A stretch of DNA of 64,000 nucleotides from Streptomyces curacoi (GTDB lineage: Bacteria > Actinomycetota > Actinomycetes > Streptomycetales > Streptomycetaceae): NCBI RefSeq assembly GCF_001513975.1, contig NZ_KQ947997.1, positions 62,001 through 126,000 of the forward strand. The letters run 5' to 3'. Position 1 is the first letter of the stretch; every line of letters begins with the position of its first letter. Of the stretch, positions 16,684 through 24,624 are shown piece by piece. The notes beneath the pieces were generated by a model. That model worked only from the letters and a program-made list of their open reading frames with translations. It ran no database searches and was not told the DNA's origin. The translations under genes were made by a program, and so were the position numbers.

Positions 16684-16726
16684 GGCGAGGGGCTCCCACC
16701 CGGTCACCGGATGGGAGCCCCTCGCC
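16684..16726. terminator. bidirectional terminator between convergent genes
   Basis: GGCGAGGGGCTCCCA (16684-16698) and TGGGAGCCCCTCGCC (16712-16726) are a perfect 15-bp stem with a 13-nt loop. It lies between the ends of the oxidoreductase gene (16671) and the convergent CAP-domain gene (16737), so it can serve both. Confidence 0.85.
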
Positions 16727-16736
16727 CTGTGTGTGC

Positions 16737-17885
16737 CTAGTATCCGAAGTCCTGCGTCCACCAGGGCCCGCCGGGCCCGAAGTGCACGCCGACCCCCAGC
16801 GTCTTGAAGTCGCAGTTCAGGATGTTCGCCTTGTGGCCCGGGCTGTTCATCCAGGCCTCCATCACCGCGGCCGCGTCGGACTGGCCGCGGGCTATGTTCT
16901 CGCCGCCGAGGTCGGTTATGCCCGCCTTCGCGGCCCGGTCCCACGGAGACGCCCCGTCGGGGTCGGTGTGGTCGAAGAAGCCGCGCGCGGCCATGTCCTC
17001 GCTGAAGTCCTGGGCCAGCTCGGTGAGCGAGCTGTTGGCGGCGACCGCGCTGCAGCCCACCTGGGCGCGCTCCTCGTTGACCAGCTGCAGCACCTCGGCC
17101 GCGGCGGCGGCCTGCGCGGACATGTGCACGGGGGCGCTGGTCTTCTGCTTCTGCGGCGCCTTGGTGGCCGTGCGCGAAGGAGTTTCCTTCGGCTTCTCGC
17201 TGGGTGTGGCCGACGGCTCCTTCGACGGCGTCTTCGTCGGCGCGGCCGAGGAGGTCGACGGGGACGGCGAGGCGGGCCGCTGCGCGTCGCGGCTCGTCGC
17301 GGCACCGTCGTCCTGGCTGTCGGCGCTGCCGGACGTACCGCCCTGCTCGACGGGAGCGTTGGTCGGGGTGTCGGCGGACTGCACCTTGTCCGTGGCGCCG
17401 CCCCCGCCGAGCTGGTAGTTGTCGATTCCGGGCACCACACCCGCGGCGACCGCGACCGTACCCAGCGCGACCGCCGCGGAGACGCCGAGCAGGCCGGTCT
17501 TCACCGGCGCCGCGGCCTTCTTCCTGCGCCGGCGGCGCGAACCGCCCGCGGGCCGCCGGGAGCCGGCGTCGGGCGAGAAGCCGTCGCTGTGGAAGGCCGC
17601 GCCCGCGGCGGAGCCGCTGGTGGATCCGGCGTCGTCCGGGAACGTGGTCGTGCCGGTGACCCGGTCGTAGTCGTCGTCCGTGGCGAAGAGATAGGCGTCG
17701 CTCTTCGCGTAGGCCTCGGCGTACGCCTCCGGGTTCAGATACGGCGCGATGCCCATCGTGGGGCGCTCGCTCGTGTACGAGTCCTGGGGGTCATGGCTCT
17801 GCGTGTAGGAGCCGTCCGTCTGTGTGACCCCCGTGGCGCGGCCCGTGGCGGCGCGGCCGGCGGCGGAGCGTCGGTGGCGTCCCAT
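16737..17885 (-). CDS. membrane-anchored CAP/SCP-domain protein
   Basis: A 382-residue protein. Residues 1-125 are hydrophilic and end in a polybasic R/K cluster; a single membrane segment follows at about 130-152 (G-L-L-G-V-S-A-A-V-A-L-G-T-V-A). A Ser/Thr/Pro/Lys-rich linker spans about 165-250, and the C-terminal CAP domain about 262-382. Domain hallmarks are LVNEERAQVGC, FFDHTDPDGASPWDR, G-G-E-N-I-A-R-G, W-M-N-S-P-G-H-K-A-N-I-L and the final WWTQDFGY. The N-terminus is predicted inside and the CAP domain outside. Biochemical roles of bacterial CAP proteins are poorly defined (cell wall or lipid-associated). Confidence 0.9.
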   Translation of the reverse strand: MGRHRRSAAGRAATGRATGVTQTDGSYTQSHDPQDSYTSERPTMGIAPYLNPEAYAEAYAKSDAYLFATDDDYDRVTGTTTFPDDAGSTSGSAAGAAFHSDGFSPDAGSRRPAGGSRRRRRKKAAAPVKTGLLGVSAAVALGTVAVAAGVVPGIDNYQLGGGGATDKVQSADTPTNAPVEQGGTSGSADSQDDGAATSRDAQRPASPSPSTSSAAPTKTPSKEPSATPSEKPKETPSRTATKAPQKQKTSAPVHMSAQAAAAAEVLQLVNEERAQVGCSAVAANSSLTELAQDFSEDMAARGFFDHTDPDGASPWDRAAKAGITDLGGENIARGQSDAAAVMEAWMNSPGHKANILNCDFKTLGVGVHFGPGGPWWTQDFGY

Positions 17886-18025
17886 GTCCTGGCCTTCCTC
17901 GTCCCTGCGGTCTCAACGTCCTCACAGAACTCACACGAAGGAGTGAGTTTCATATGAGATTCATTGGGGGTGGACGGTACCGCATGGCGCTGGAGGAGGA
18001 AGTGCCCGGAGAGACATCGGCCCAT

Positions 18026-18031
18026 TAGGTT
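18026..18031 (+). promoter_or_regulatory. leaderless-type -10 (TAGGTT) for acylphosphatase
   Basis: TAGGTT lies exactly 6 nt before the ATG at 18038, with no Shine-Dalgarno between. This spacing places transcription start at the A of the start codon, the usual actinobacterial leaderless arrangement. Confidence 0.5.
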
Positions 18032-18037
18032 GCACCC

Positions 18038-18319
18038 ATGAGCGAGGATGTACGGCTGGTCGCCTGGGTGCGTGGACGCGTCCAAGGTGTGGGTTTTCGC
18101 TGGTTCACGCGGGCCAAGGCCCTGGAGATCGGCGGCCTGAGTGGTTTTGCTCTCAATTTGGCCGACGGCCGGGTCCAGGTCGTCGCCGAGGGCCCGCGGG
18201 AGGGCTGCGAGGGGCTGCTGGACTGGCTCCAGGGTGACGACACGCCCGGGCGCGTGGACGGTGTCACCGAGATCTGGGACACACCTCGCGGGGGCTACGA
18301 CGGCTTCGCCATCCGCTGA
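18038..18319 (+). CDS. acyP: acylphosphatase
   Basis: A 93-residue acylphosphatase that hydrolyses carboxyl-phosphate bonds. The catalytic phosphate-binding loop G-R-V-Q-G-V-G-F-R-W-F (catalytic Arg near 22) and the Asn of GFALNLADGRV (near 40) are present, at the family's usual length. It is transcribed away from the CAP gene and is probably read from a leaderless mRNA. Confidence 0.94.
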   Translation: MSEDVRLVAWVRGRVQGVGFRWFTRAKALEIGGLSGFALNLADGRVQVVAEGPREGCEGLLDWLQGDDTPGRVDGVTEIWDTPRGGYDGFAIR

Positions 18320-18701
18320 GCCGGTTCCGTGAAACGGCCCCGGCGCAAGCGGAGGGACCTGCCACCGGCAACTGCCCCAAGCAGAAATGACCAGGTGGTT
18401 GCCAAGAACCCGGTTGCGATGGCAGGCTCCGGGCGTAAGGATGATCGCCACGCCCTGAGGGCCCGCAGGAGTAGCCGCGCCGCCGTTTTCCGGCCGCGCG
18501 CCCCCGGGTTGCCCGCCAATACGGGGCGTGATCGTGTTGACCGTCAAACTTTTTGGTGAGACGCTGAAAGCCCCGCGCACCTTAGCTGTTTGGCGTGGCT
18601 GAACGGCAGCACAACTCCAGGCCCGCCAAGCAACCGCGGGTGCGAATCCCTCACGACCCACACCGCATCGGTCGGTCACTCAGTGTGGAGGACCATCCAT
18701 C
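18320..18701. other. 382-bp gap with possible structured RNA upstream of a small coiled-coil gene
   Basis: No credible gene is present. Near 18537 there is a TTGACC box. Between 18590 and 18670 lies a foldable stretch: TTGGCG (18590-18595) pairs with CGCCAA (18624-18629) around an inner GCT/AGC stem. It is followed by GGG-TGCGAAT-CCC, which resembles a tRNA T-arm but lacks a matching acceptor stem. The small gene at 18702 starts 32 bp later after GTGGAGGA. A cis-acting leader or small RNA is possible. Confidence 0.35.
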
Positions 18702-18905
18702 ATGGCAAAGGCGCTTCTCGGTTACGTCGGCGGCTCCGACCCTCGACTCCTCGCCGAGATGCGACGGCTCCAGCAGCGCGTCCAGGACCTGGAATCCGAG
18801 CTCGTACGGATCCAGGCGGAGAACGACGCTCTGCAGGCTGCCGCTTCTCACGACAGGATCATGGAGAGCATCGACGCACACCAGGCGGAGCCTGCGCTCA
18901 CCTGA
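18702..18905 (+). CDS. small conserved coiled-coil protein upstream of smc
   Basis: A 67-residue protein starting MAKALLGYVGGSDPRLLAEM, followed by a heptad-rich helix (about 18-50: RRLQQRVQDLESELVRIQ...). I recall an equivalent small gene immediately before smc in other Streptomyces, but no function is known. GTGGAGGA lies upstream of the ATG. Two hairpins follow the stop, so it is transcribed separately from smc. Confidence 0.8.
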   Translation: MAKALLGYVGGSDPRLLAEMRRLQQRVQDLESELVRIQAENDALQAAASHDRIMESIDAHQAEPALT

Positions 18906-18971
18906 TCACTGCATCACCGCTCCACAACGGCACGCAGTGGTTGGGCCAGCCCTATCAACCGCTAAGTTGCA

Positions 18972-19031
18972 GACGGCTGCACCGCCAGCCGTCAGAAGTT
19001 GCAAGGGACGCTTCGGCGTCCCTTCTTTCTT
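18972..19031 (+). terminator. tandem hairpins with T-rich tail after the small coiled-coil gene
   Basis: The first stem is GACGGCTG/CAGCCGTC (18972-18993). The second is a perfect AAGGGACGC-TTCG-GCGTCCCTT (19003-19024) followed by CTTTCTT. The UUCG tetraloop and T-rich tail make a textbook intrinsic terminator. Confidence 0.9.
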
Positions 19032-19140
19032 GCCCCCGGCTTACTGCCCTGCGCATCCTTTCACCGTCTTTAACGTCTGGTGTGCCCTGCGCGTTCATCG
19101 GCGAAACCGCGCGTTCATGGAGCGAGACAACCCCGGAAGG

Positions 19141-19146
19141 TAGAGT
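19141..19146 (+). promoter_or_regulatory. leaderless-type -10 (TAGAGT) for smc
   Basis: TAGAGT lies 8 nt before the GTG at 19155. The only purine-rich stretch, GGAAGG, lies upstream of the hexamer, so it would not be in the transcript. Confidence 0.5.
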
Positions 19147-19154
19147 CCAGCGGC

Positions 19155-22100
19155 GTGCACCTCAAGGCCCTGACCCTCCGTGGGTTCAAGTCGTTCGCCT
19201 CGGCGACCACACTCCGGTTCGAGCCGGGAATCACGTGTGTCGTCGGCCCGAACGGCTCGGGCAAGTCCAATGTCGTGGACGCGCTCAGCTGGGTGATGGG
19301 CGAGCAGGGCGCCAAGTCGCTGCGCGGCGGCAAGATGGAGGACGTCATCTTCGCCGGCACCACCGGCCGCCCGCCACTGGGCCGCGCCGAGGTGTCGCTG
19401 ACCATCGACAACTCCGACGGGGCGCTGCCCATCGAGTACTCCGAGGTCACCATCACGCGGATCATGTTCCGCAACGGCGGCAGCGAGTACCAGATCAACG
19501 GCGACACCTGCCGCCTCCTTGACATCCAGGAGCTCCTGTCCGACTCCGGCATCGGCCGCGAGATGCATGTCATCGTCGGCCAGGGCCAGCTCGACTCCGT
19601 CCTGCACGCCGACCCCATGGGCCGCCGCGCCTTCATCGAGGAGGCCGCGGGCGTCCTCAAGCACCGCAAGCGCAAGGAGAAGGCCCTCCGCAAACTGGAC
19701 GCGATGCAGGCCAACCTCGCGCGCGTGCAGGACCTGACGGACGAACTGCGCAGGCAGCTCAAGCCACTGGGCCGCCAGGCGGCGGTGGCGAGAAGGGCCG
19801 CTGTCATCCAGGCCGACTTGCGCGACGCCCGCCTGCGCCTCCTCGCCGACGATCTCGTACGGCTCCGGGAGGCGCTCAAGGCCGAGATCGCCGACGAGGC
19901 CGCGCTGAAGGAACGCAAGGAAACCGCCGAGCAGGAGCTGAAGAAAGCCCTGCAGCGCGAGGCGCTCCTGGAGGACGAGGTACGGCGGCTCACGCCCCGG
20001 CTGCAGCGTGCCCAGCAGACCTGGTACGAGCTCTCCCAGCTCGCCGAGCGGGTGCGCGGCACGATCTCGCTGGCCGACGCGCGCGTGAAGAGCGCGACCT
20101 CCGCGCCGCCGGAGGAACGCCGGGGCCGCGACCCCGAGGACATGGAACGCGAGGCCGCCCGCATCCGCGAGCAGGAGGCCGAGCTGGAGGCGGCCCTGGA
20201 GGCGGCCGAGCGGGCCCTGGAGGACACGGTCGCCCACCGCGCCGAACTGGAGCGCGAGCTCGCCCTCGAAGAGCGCCGCCTGAAGGACGTCGCCCGCGCC
20301 ATCGCCGACCGCCGCGAGGGACTCGCCCGGCTGAACGGCCAGGTCAACGCGGCCCGCTCGCGTGCGGCCGCAGCCCAGTCCGAGATCGACCGACTGGCCG
20401 CCGCACGGGACGAGGCGCAGGAGCGTGCCGTCGCCGCCCAGGAGGAGTACGAGGCGCTGAAGGCCGAGGTCGACGGCCTGGACGCCGGCGACGCGGCGCT
20501 CGCCGAGCGGCACGAGGCGGCGAAGCGGCAGCTCGCGGAGGCGGAGGCCGCCCTCACGGCAGCCCGCGAGGCGGCCACGGCGGTGGAACGCAGGCGCGCC
20601 GCGACCCAGGCCCGGCACGAGACGCTGGCGCTGGGCCTGCGCCGCAAGGACGGCACCGGCGCGCTGCTCGGCGCGAAGGACCGCCTCACGGGCCTGCTGG
20701 GTCCGGCCGCGGAGCTGCTGACGGTGACGCCGGGGTACGAGGTGCCGCTGGCGGCGGCTTTCGGGGCGGCGGCGGACGCGATCGCGGTGACGTCACCGTC
20801 GGCTGCGGCTGAGGCGATCAGGTTGCTGCGCAAGCAGGACGGGGGCCGGGCGTCGCTGCTGCTGGCGGGTGCGCCGGAAGACGCCGGGACAGCAGCCCAC
20901 CCAAGGGGCGCGGGGAACTGCGCGACCAGCCACGGCGAGCCCGCAGACGCCTCACGACCTGACGTGGCACTTCCTGTCGCGGCACAACCCGCGGAGCGCT
21001 TCGCTGCCGACTTGGTTCGCGGCCCCGACGACCTCATGCCCGCCGTACGCCGCCTCCTGCACGGCATCGTCGTCGTGGGCACCCTGGAGGACGCCGAGGA
21101 CCTCGTCTACACCCACCCCCACCTCACCGCCGTAACCGCCGAAGGCGACCTCCTCGGCGCCCACTTCGCCCACGGCGGCTCCGCCGGGGCCCCCAGCCTC
21201 CTCGAAGTACAGGCCTCCGTGGACGAGGCCGCCGCCGAACTCGAAGAGCTGGCCGTCCGCTGCGAGGAACTCACCGAGGCGCAGCACGCGGCCGGCGAGC
21301 GGCGCAAGGAGTGTGCCGCGCTGGTCGAGGAGCTGGGGGAGCGGCGCCGGGCCGCCGACCGGGAGAAGTCCGCCGTGGCCCAGCAGCTCGGGCGGCTCGC
21401 GGGCCAGGCAAGGGGCGCGGCGGGCGAGGCGGAGCGTTCCGTCGCCGCCGCCGCACGGGCGCAGGAGGCGCTCGACAAGGCTCTCCAGGAGGTCGAGGAA
21501 CTGGCTGAACGGCTCGCCGTCGCCGAGGAGATGCCGGTCGAGGAGGAGCCCGACACGTCGGTACGGGACCGTCTCGCCGCCGACGGCGCCAACGCGCGGC
21601 AGACCGAGATGGAGGCCCGGCTCCAGGTCCGTACGCACGAGGAACGGGTCAAGGGGCTCGCCGGACGGGCCGACTCCCTCGACCGGGCCGCCCGCGCCGA
21701 ACGCGAGGCACGCGCGCGTGCCGAGCAGCGGCGGGCCCGGCTGCGCCACGAGGCGGCCGTCGCGGAAGCCGTCGCCTCCGGCGCTCGGCAGCTGCTCGCG
21801 CACGTCGAGGTCTCCCTCGCCCGGGCCGACGAGGAGCGCACCGCCGCCGAGGCCGCCAAGGCCCGCCGGGAGCAGGAGCTCACCGCAGCCCGGAGCCAGG
21901 GCCGCGACCTCAAGGCCGAGCTCGACAAGCTGACCGACTCCGTCCACCGTGGCGAGGTGCTCGGCGCCGAGAAGCGGCTGCGGATCGAACAGCTGGAGAC
22001 CAAGGCGCTGGAGGAGCTGGGCGTGGAACCCGCCGGGCTCGTCTCCGAGTACGGCCCCCACCAGCTCGTACCGCCCTCTCCGCCCGCCGAGGGCGAGCAG

Positions 22101-22793
22101 CTCCCCGACGACCCCGAGCACCCCCGCAACCAGCCCAGGCCCTTCGTGCGCGCCGAGCAGGAGAAGCGCCTCAAGGCCGCCGAGCGCGCCTACCAGCAGC
22201 TCGGCAAGGTCAATCCGCTCGCGCTGGAGGAGTTCGCCGCGCTGGAGGAACGGCACAAGTTCCTCAGCGAGCAGCTGGAGGACCTGAAGAAGACCCGCGC
22301 CGATCTGCTCCAGGTCGTCAAGGAGGTCGACGAGCGCGTCGAGCAGGTCTTCACCGAGGCCTACCGGGACACGGCCCGGGAGTTCGAGGGCGTCTTCAGC
22401 CGGCTGTTCCCGGGCGGTGAGGGACGGCTGATCCTGACCGATCCCGACAACATGCTCACCACCGGCGTCGACGTCGAGGCCCGCCCGCCGGGCAAGAAGG
22501 TCAAGCGGCTCAGCCTGCTCTCCGGCGGTGAGCGGTCACTGACCGCCGTCGCGCTGCTGGTGTCGATCTTCAAGGCCCGCCCGAGCCCGTTCTACGTCAT
22601 GGACGAGGTCGAGGCGGCCCTCGACGACACCAACCTCCAGCGGCTGATCCGGATCATGCAGGAGCTGCAGGAGGCCTCGCAGCTGATCGTGATCACGCAT
22701 CAGAAGCGCACGATGGAGGTCGCCGACGCGCTGTACGGCGTCTCCATGCAGGGCGACGGTGTGTCCAAGGTCATCAGCCAGCGCCTTCGCTGA
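19155..22793 (+). CDS. smc: chromosome segregation ATPase SMC
   Basis: A 1212-residue SMC protein, the core of the SMC-ScpAB condensin. The N-terminal head has F-K-S-F-A and Walker A G-P-N-G-S-G-K-S-N near 33-41. Coiled coils (about 170-500 and 690-1030) flank a hinge at about 510-680. The C-terminal head has signature motif LSGGERSLTA, Walker B FYVMDEVEAALDDTN and the D-loop. GTG 19155 gives the canonical HLKALTLRGFKSF start. Residues about 580-600 are encoded by an in-frame copy of a dispersed intergenic repeat, giving an odd Gly/Cys/His stretch in a variable loop of the hinge region. The length is slightly above the ~1186 I recall for S. coelicolor. Confidence 0.96.
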   Translation: MHLKALTLRGFKSFASATTLRFEPGITCVVGPNGSGKSNVVDALSWVMGEQGAKSLRGGKMEDVIFAGTTGRPPLGRAEVSLTIDNSDGALPIEYSEVTITRIMFRNGGSEYQINGDTCRLLDIQELLSDSGIGREMHVIVGQGQLDSVLHADPMGRRAFIEEAAGVLKHRKRKEKALRKLDAMQANLARVQDLTDELRRQLKPLGRQAAVARRAAVIQADLRDARLRLLADDLVRLREALKAEIADEAALKERKETAEQELKKALQREALLEDEVRRLTPRLQRAQQTWYELSQLAERVRGTISLADARVKSATSAPPEERRGRDPEDMEREAARIREQEAELEAALEAAERALEDTVAHRAELERELALEERRLKDVARAIADRREGLARLNGQVNAARSRAAAAQSEIDRLAAARDEAQERAVAAQEEYEALKAEVDGLDAGDAALAERHEAAKRQLAEAEAALTAAREAATAVERRRAATQARHETLALGLRRKDGTGALLGAKDRLTGLLGPAAELLTVTPGYEVPLAAAFGAAADAIAVTSPSAAAEAIRLLRKQDGGRASLLLAGAPEDAGTAAHPRGAGNCATSHGEPADASRPDVALPVAAQPAERFAADLVRGPDDLMPAVRRLLHGIVVVGTLEDAEDLVYTHPHLTAVTAEGDLLGAHFAHGGSAGAPSLLEVQASVDEAAAELEELAVRCEELTEAQHAAGERRKECAALVEELGERRRAADREKSAVAQQLGRLAGQARGAAGEAERSVAAAARAQEALDKALQEVEELAERLAVAEEMPVEEEPDTSVRDRLAADGANARQTEMEARLQVRTHEERVKGLAGRADSLDRAARAEREARARAEQRRARLRHEAAVAEAVASGARQLLAHVEVSLARADEERTAAEAAKARREQELTAARSQGRDLKAELDKLTDSVHRGEVLGAEKRLRIEQLETKALEELGVEPAGLVSEYGPHQLVPPSPPAEGEQLPDDPEHPRNQPRPFVRAEQEKRLKAAERAYQQLGKVNPLALEEFAALEERHKFLSEQLEDLKKTRADLLQVVKEVDERVEQVFTEAYRDTAREFEGVFSRLFPGGEGRLILTDPDNMLTTGVDVEARPPGKKVKRLSLLSGGERSLTAVALLVSIFKARPSPFYVMDEVEAALDDTNLQRLIRIMQELQEASQLIVITHQKRTMEVADALYGVSMQGDGVSKVISQRLR
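20904..20945 (+). repeat. dispersed repeat copy inside smc coding sequence
   Basis: Starting at 20904 the sequence AGGGGCGCGGGGAACTGCGC and the following CCAGCCACGG match the intergenic element after recG (7540-7581). The match is identical over the first 21 aligned bases and about two-thirds identical over the next 21. The left half of the hairpin is lost. It is read in frame as R-G-A-G-N-C-A-T-S-H-G (Smc residues 584-594). Confidence 0.75.
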
Positions 22794-22811
22794 CGCTTCC
22801 CTCCCCCAATT

Positions 22812-22926
22812 ACTTCAAGAAGTGAACACTTTGCCCTCAGTCGCGTCTCAAAGCTCACACACCCTCACCCCTTGACTTCGAAACTTGAAGGCATAGTCTC
22901 TGCGACGTTGCTTTTACCTTCAGGTA
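22812..22926 (+). promoter_or_regulatory. glcP promoter region with inverted repeats
   Basis: TTGACT (22872-22877) and TAGTCT (22894-22899) with a 16-bp spacer form a plausible promoter. Around it are ACTTC-AA-GAAGT (22812-22823), CTTC-n7-GAAG (22876-22890, overlapping the -35) and TACC-TTCA-GGTA (22915-22926). These palindromes could be repressor sites for glucose-responsive control of glcP; the regulator is unknown from sequence. Confidence 0.5.
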
Positions 22927-22985
22927 TCACTACTTGGAGCGGCTGACCCCCACCCGGCAGCGTTGCCGGTGCCCGAGGAGTACAC

Positions 22986-24404
22986 GTGACCAGCACAGCG
23001 CAGGCACCCAAGTCAGGAGCCAGGACGGCTCACCCCGAGCATCTCGGGCACGTCATCTTCATCGCGGCGGCGGCCGCGATGGGCGGCTTCCTCTTCGGCT
23101 ACGACAGTTCCGTGATCAACGGCGCCGTCGAGGCCATCCGCGACCGCTACGACATCGGCTCCGCGGCGCTGGCGCAGGTCATCGCGATCGCCCTGATCGG
23201 CTGTGCCGTCGGCGCCGCGACCGCCGGCCGCATGGCCGACCGCATCGGCCGTATCCGGGTCATGCAGATCGCCGCCGTGCTGTTCACGGTCAGCGCGGTC
23301 GGCTCGGCGCTGCCCTTCTCCCTGTGGGACTTCGCCTTCTGGCGGGTCGTCGGCGGGTTCGCCATCGGCATGGCCTCGGTCATCGGCCCCGCCTACATCG
23401 CCGAGGTCGCCCCGCCGGCGTACCGCGGTCGCCTCGGTTCCTTCCAGCAGGCCGCCATCGTCATCGGCATCGCCGTGTCGCAGCTGGTCAACTGGGGTCT
23501 CCTCAACGCCGCCGACGGCGACCAGCGCGGCAGCCTGATGGGGCTGGAGGCCTGGCAGGTCATGCTCGGCGTCATGGTCGTCCCGGCCGTCCTCTACGGC
23601 CTGCTCTCCTTCGCCATCCCCGAGTCCCCGCGCTTCCTGATCTCCGTCGGCAAGCATGAGCGTGCCCGCGAGATCCTCACCGAGGTCGAGGGCACCGGCA
23701 TCGACCTCGACGCCCGGGTCGCCGAGATCGAGCACGGCATGAACAGCGAGCACAGGTCCACCTTCAAGGACCTGCTCGGCGGCGGCTTCTTCTTCAAGCC
23801 GATCGTCTGGATCGGCATCGGCCTGTCGGTCTTCCAGCAGTTCGTCGGCATCAACGTCGCGTTCTACTACTCCTCGACCCTGTGGCAGTCGGTCGGCGTC
23901 GACCCGACGGAGTCGTTCTTCTACTCGTTCACGACGTCGATCATCAACATCCTCGGCACCGTGATCGCCATGATCTTCGTGGACCGCATCGGCCGTAAGC
24001 CGCTCGCGATCATCGGCTCGGTCGGCATGGTGATCGGCCTGGCGCTGGAGGCCTGGGCCTTCTCCTTCGACCTGGTCGACGGCAAGCTCCCGGCCGCCCA
24101 GGGCTGGACCGCGCTGATCGCCGCCCATGTGTTCGTCCTCTTCTTCGCCCTGTCCTGGGGCGTGGTCGTCTGGGTCATGCTCGGCGAGATGTTCCCGAAC
24201 AAGATCCGCGCCGCCGCCCTGGGCGTGGCCGCCTCCGCGCAGTGGATCGCCAACTGGGCCATCACCGCGAGCTTCCCGTCGCTGGCCGAGTGGAACCTCT
24301 CCGTGACCTATGTGATCTACACGGCCTTCGCCGCGCTCTCCATCCCGTTCGTCATCAGGTTCGTGTCCGAGACGAAGGGCAAGGCGTTGGAGGAGATGGG
24401 CTGA
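22986..24404 (+). CDS. glcP: major glucose permease, MFS sugar:H+ symporter
   Basis: A 472-residue MFS sugar porter with 12 predicted membrane segments. Family signatures are GFLFGYDSSVINGA in TM1, GRMADRIGRIR after TM2, R-V-V-G-G-F-A-I-G, PESPRFL at the end of TM6, Q-Q-F-V-G-I-N in TM7 and D-R-I-G-R-K-P-L after TM8. It imports glucose by proton symport; the S. coelicolor glcP1 (SCO5578) orthologue, at the same site after smc, is the main glucose uptake system. The GTG start lies 7 bases after CGAGGAG. A strong terminator follows. Confidence 0.92.
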   Translation: MTSTAQAPKSGARTAHPEHLGHVIFIAAAAAMGGFLFGYDSSVINGAVEAIRDRYDIGSAALAQVIAIALIGCAVGAATAGRMADRIGRIRVMQIAAVLFTVSAVGSALPFSLWDFAFWRVVGGFAIGMASVIGPAYIAEVAPPAYRGRLGSFQQAAIVIGIAVSQLVNWGLLNAADGDQRGSLMGLEAWQVMLGVMVVPAVLYGLLSFAIPESPRFLISVGKHERAREILTEVEGTGIDLDARVAEIEHGMNSEHRSTFKDLLGGGFFFKPIVWIGIGLSVFQQFVGINVAFYYSSTLWQSVGVDPTESFFYSFTTSIINILGTVIAMIFVDRIGRKPLAIIGSVGMVIGLALEAWAFSFDLVDGKLPAAQGWTALIAAHVFVLFFALSWGVVVWVMLGEMFPNKIRAAALGVAASAQWIANWAITASFPSLAEWNLSVTYVIYTAFAALSIPFVIRFVSETKGKALEEMG

Positions 24405-24465
24405 GCGCCCCTGCGAACTCGGGGGGAAGGGCCAAGTCCCCGCTGCCCCTCTCCCCGGCACCCCG

Positions 24466-24506
24466 CCGCCGCCCCGGCTCGGCCACTGCCCGAGCCGGGG
24501 CGGCGG
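24466..24506. terminator. glcP terminator
   Basis: A perfect 17-bp stem (24466-24482 with 24490-24506) closed by a 7-nt loop, with core CCCCGGCTCGG/CCGAGCCGGGG. It lies between glcP and the convergent monooxygenase gene and can work both ways. Confidence 0.88.
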
Positions 24507-24518
24507 TGTCGTATGCGC

Positions 24519-24624
24519 GGGATCCGGCGTCGCGCAGGGGAGCACCCGCCGAGATACGGCGTCACGCAGGGGGTCAGCCGCCGAGCTCCGGCGTCGTGAG
24601 GAGGGGTCAGCCACCGAGCTCCGG
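24519..24624 (-). repeat. tandem duplication of the 3' end of the monooxygenase gene
   Basis: On the reverse strand the gene's last bases, GCCGGAGCTCGGTGGCTGA, recur downstream at about 33-bp spacing as GCCGGAGCTCGGCGGCTGA and then GCCGTATCTCGGCGGGTG, with a final remnant near 24519-24539. Linkers are CCCC-rich and end CACGAC or CGCGAC. The repeated segment carries the stop codon. Confidence 0.75.

Noticed and set aside
18580..18670. tRNA gene suggested by a T-arm-like GGG-TGCGAAT-CCC
   Set aside because: The T-stem has a mismatch, the acceptor 3' strand has no 5' partner, and no anticodon arm can be drawn. Kept only as a possible structured RNA.
20880..21000. Frameshift or pseudogene in smc caused by the inserted repeat
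   Set aside because: The frame stays open through the repeat and all motifs, including the C-terminal ATPase head, are intact, so the gene should be functional.
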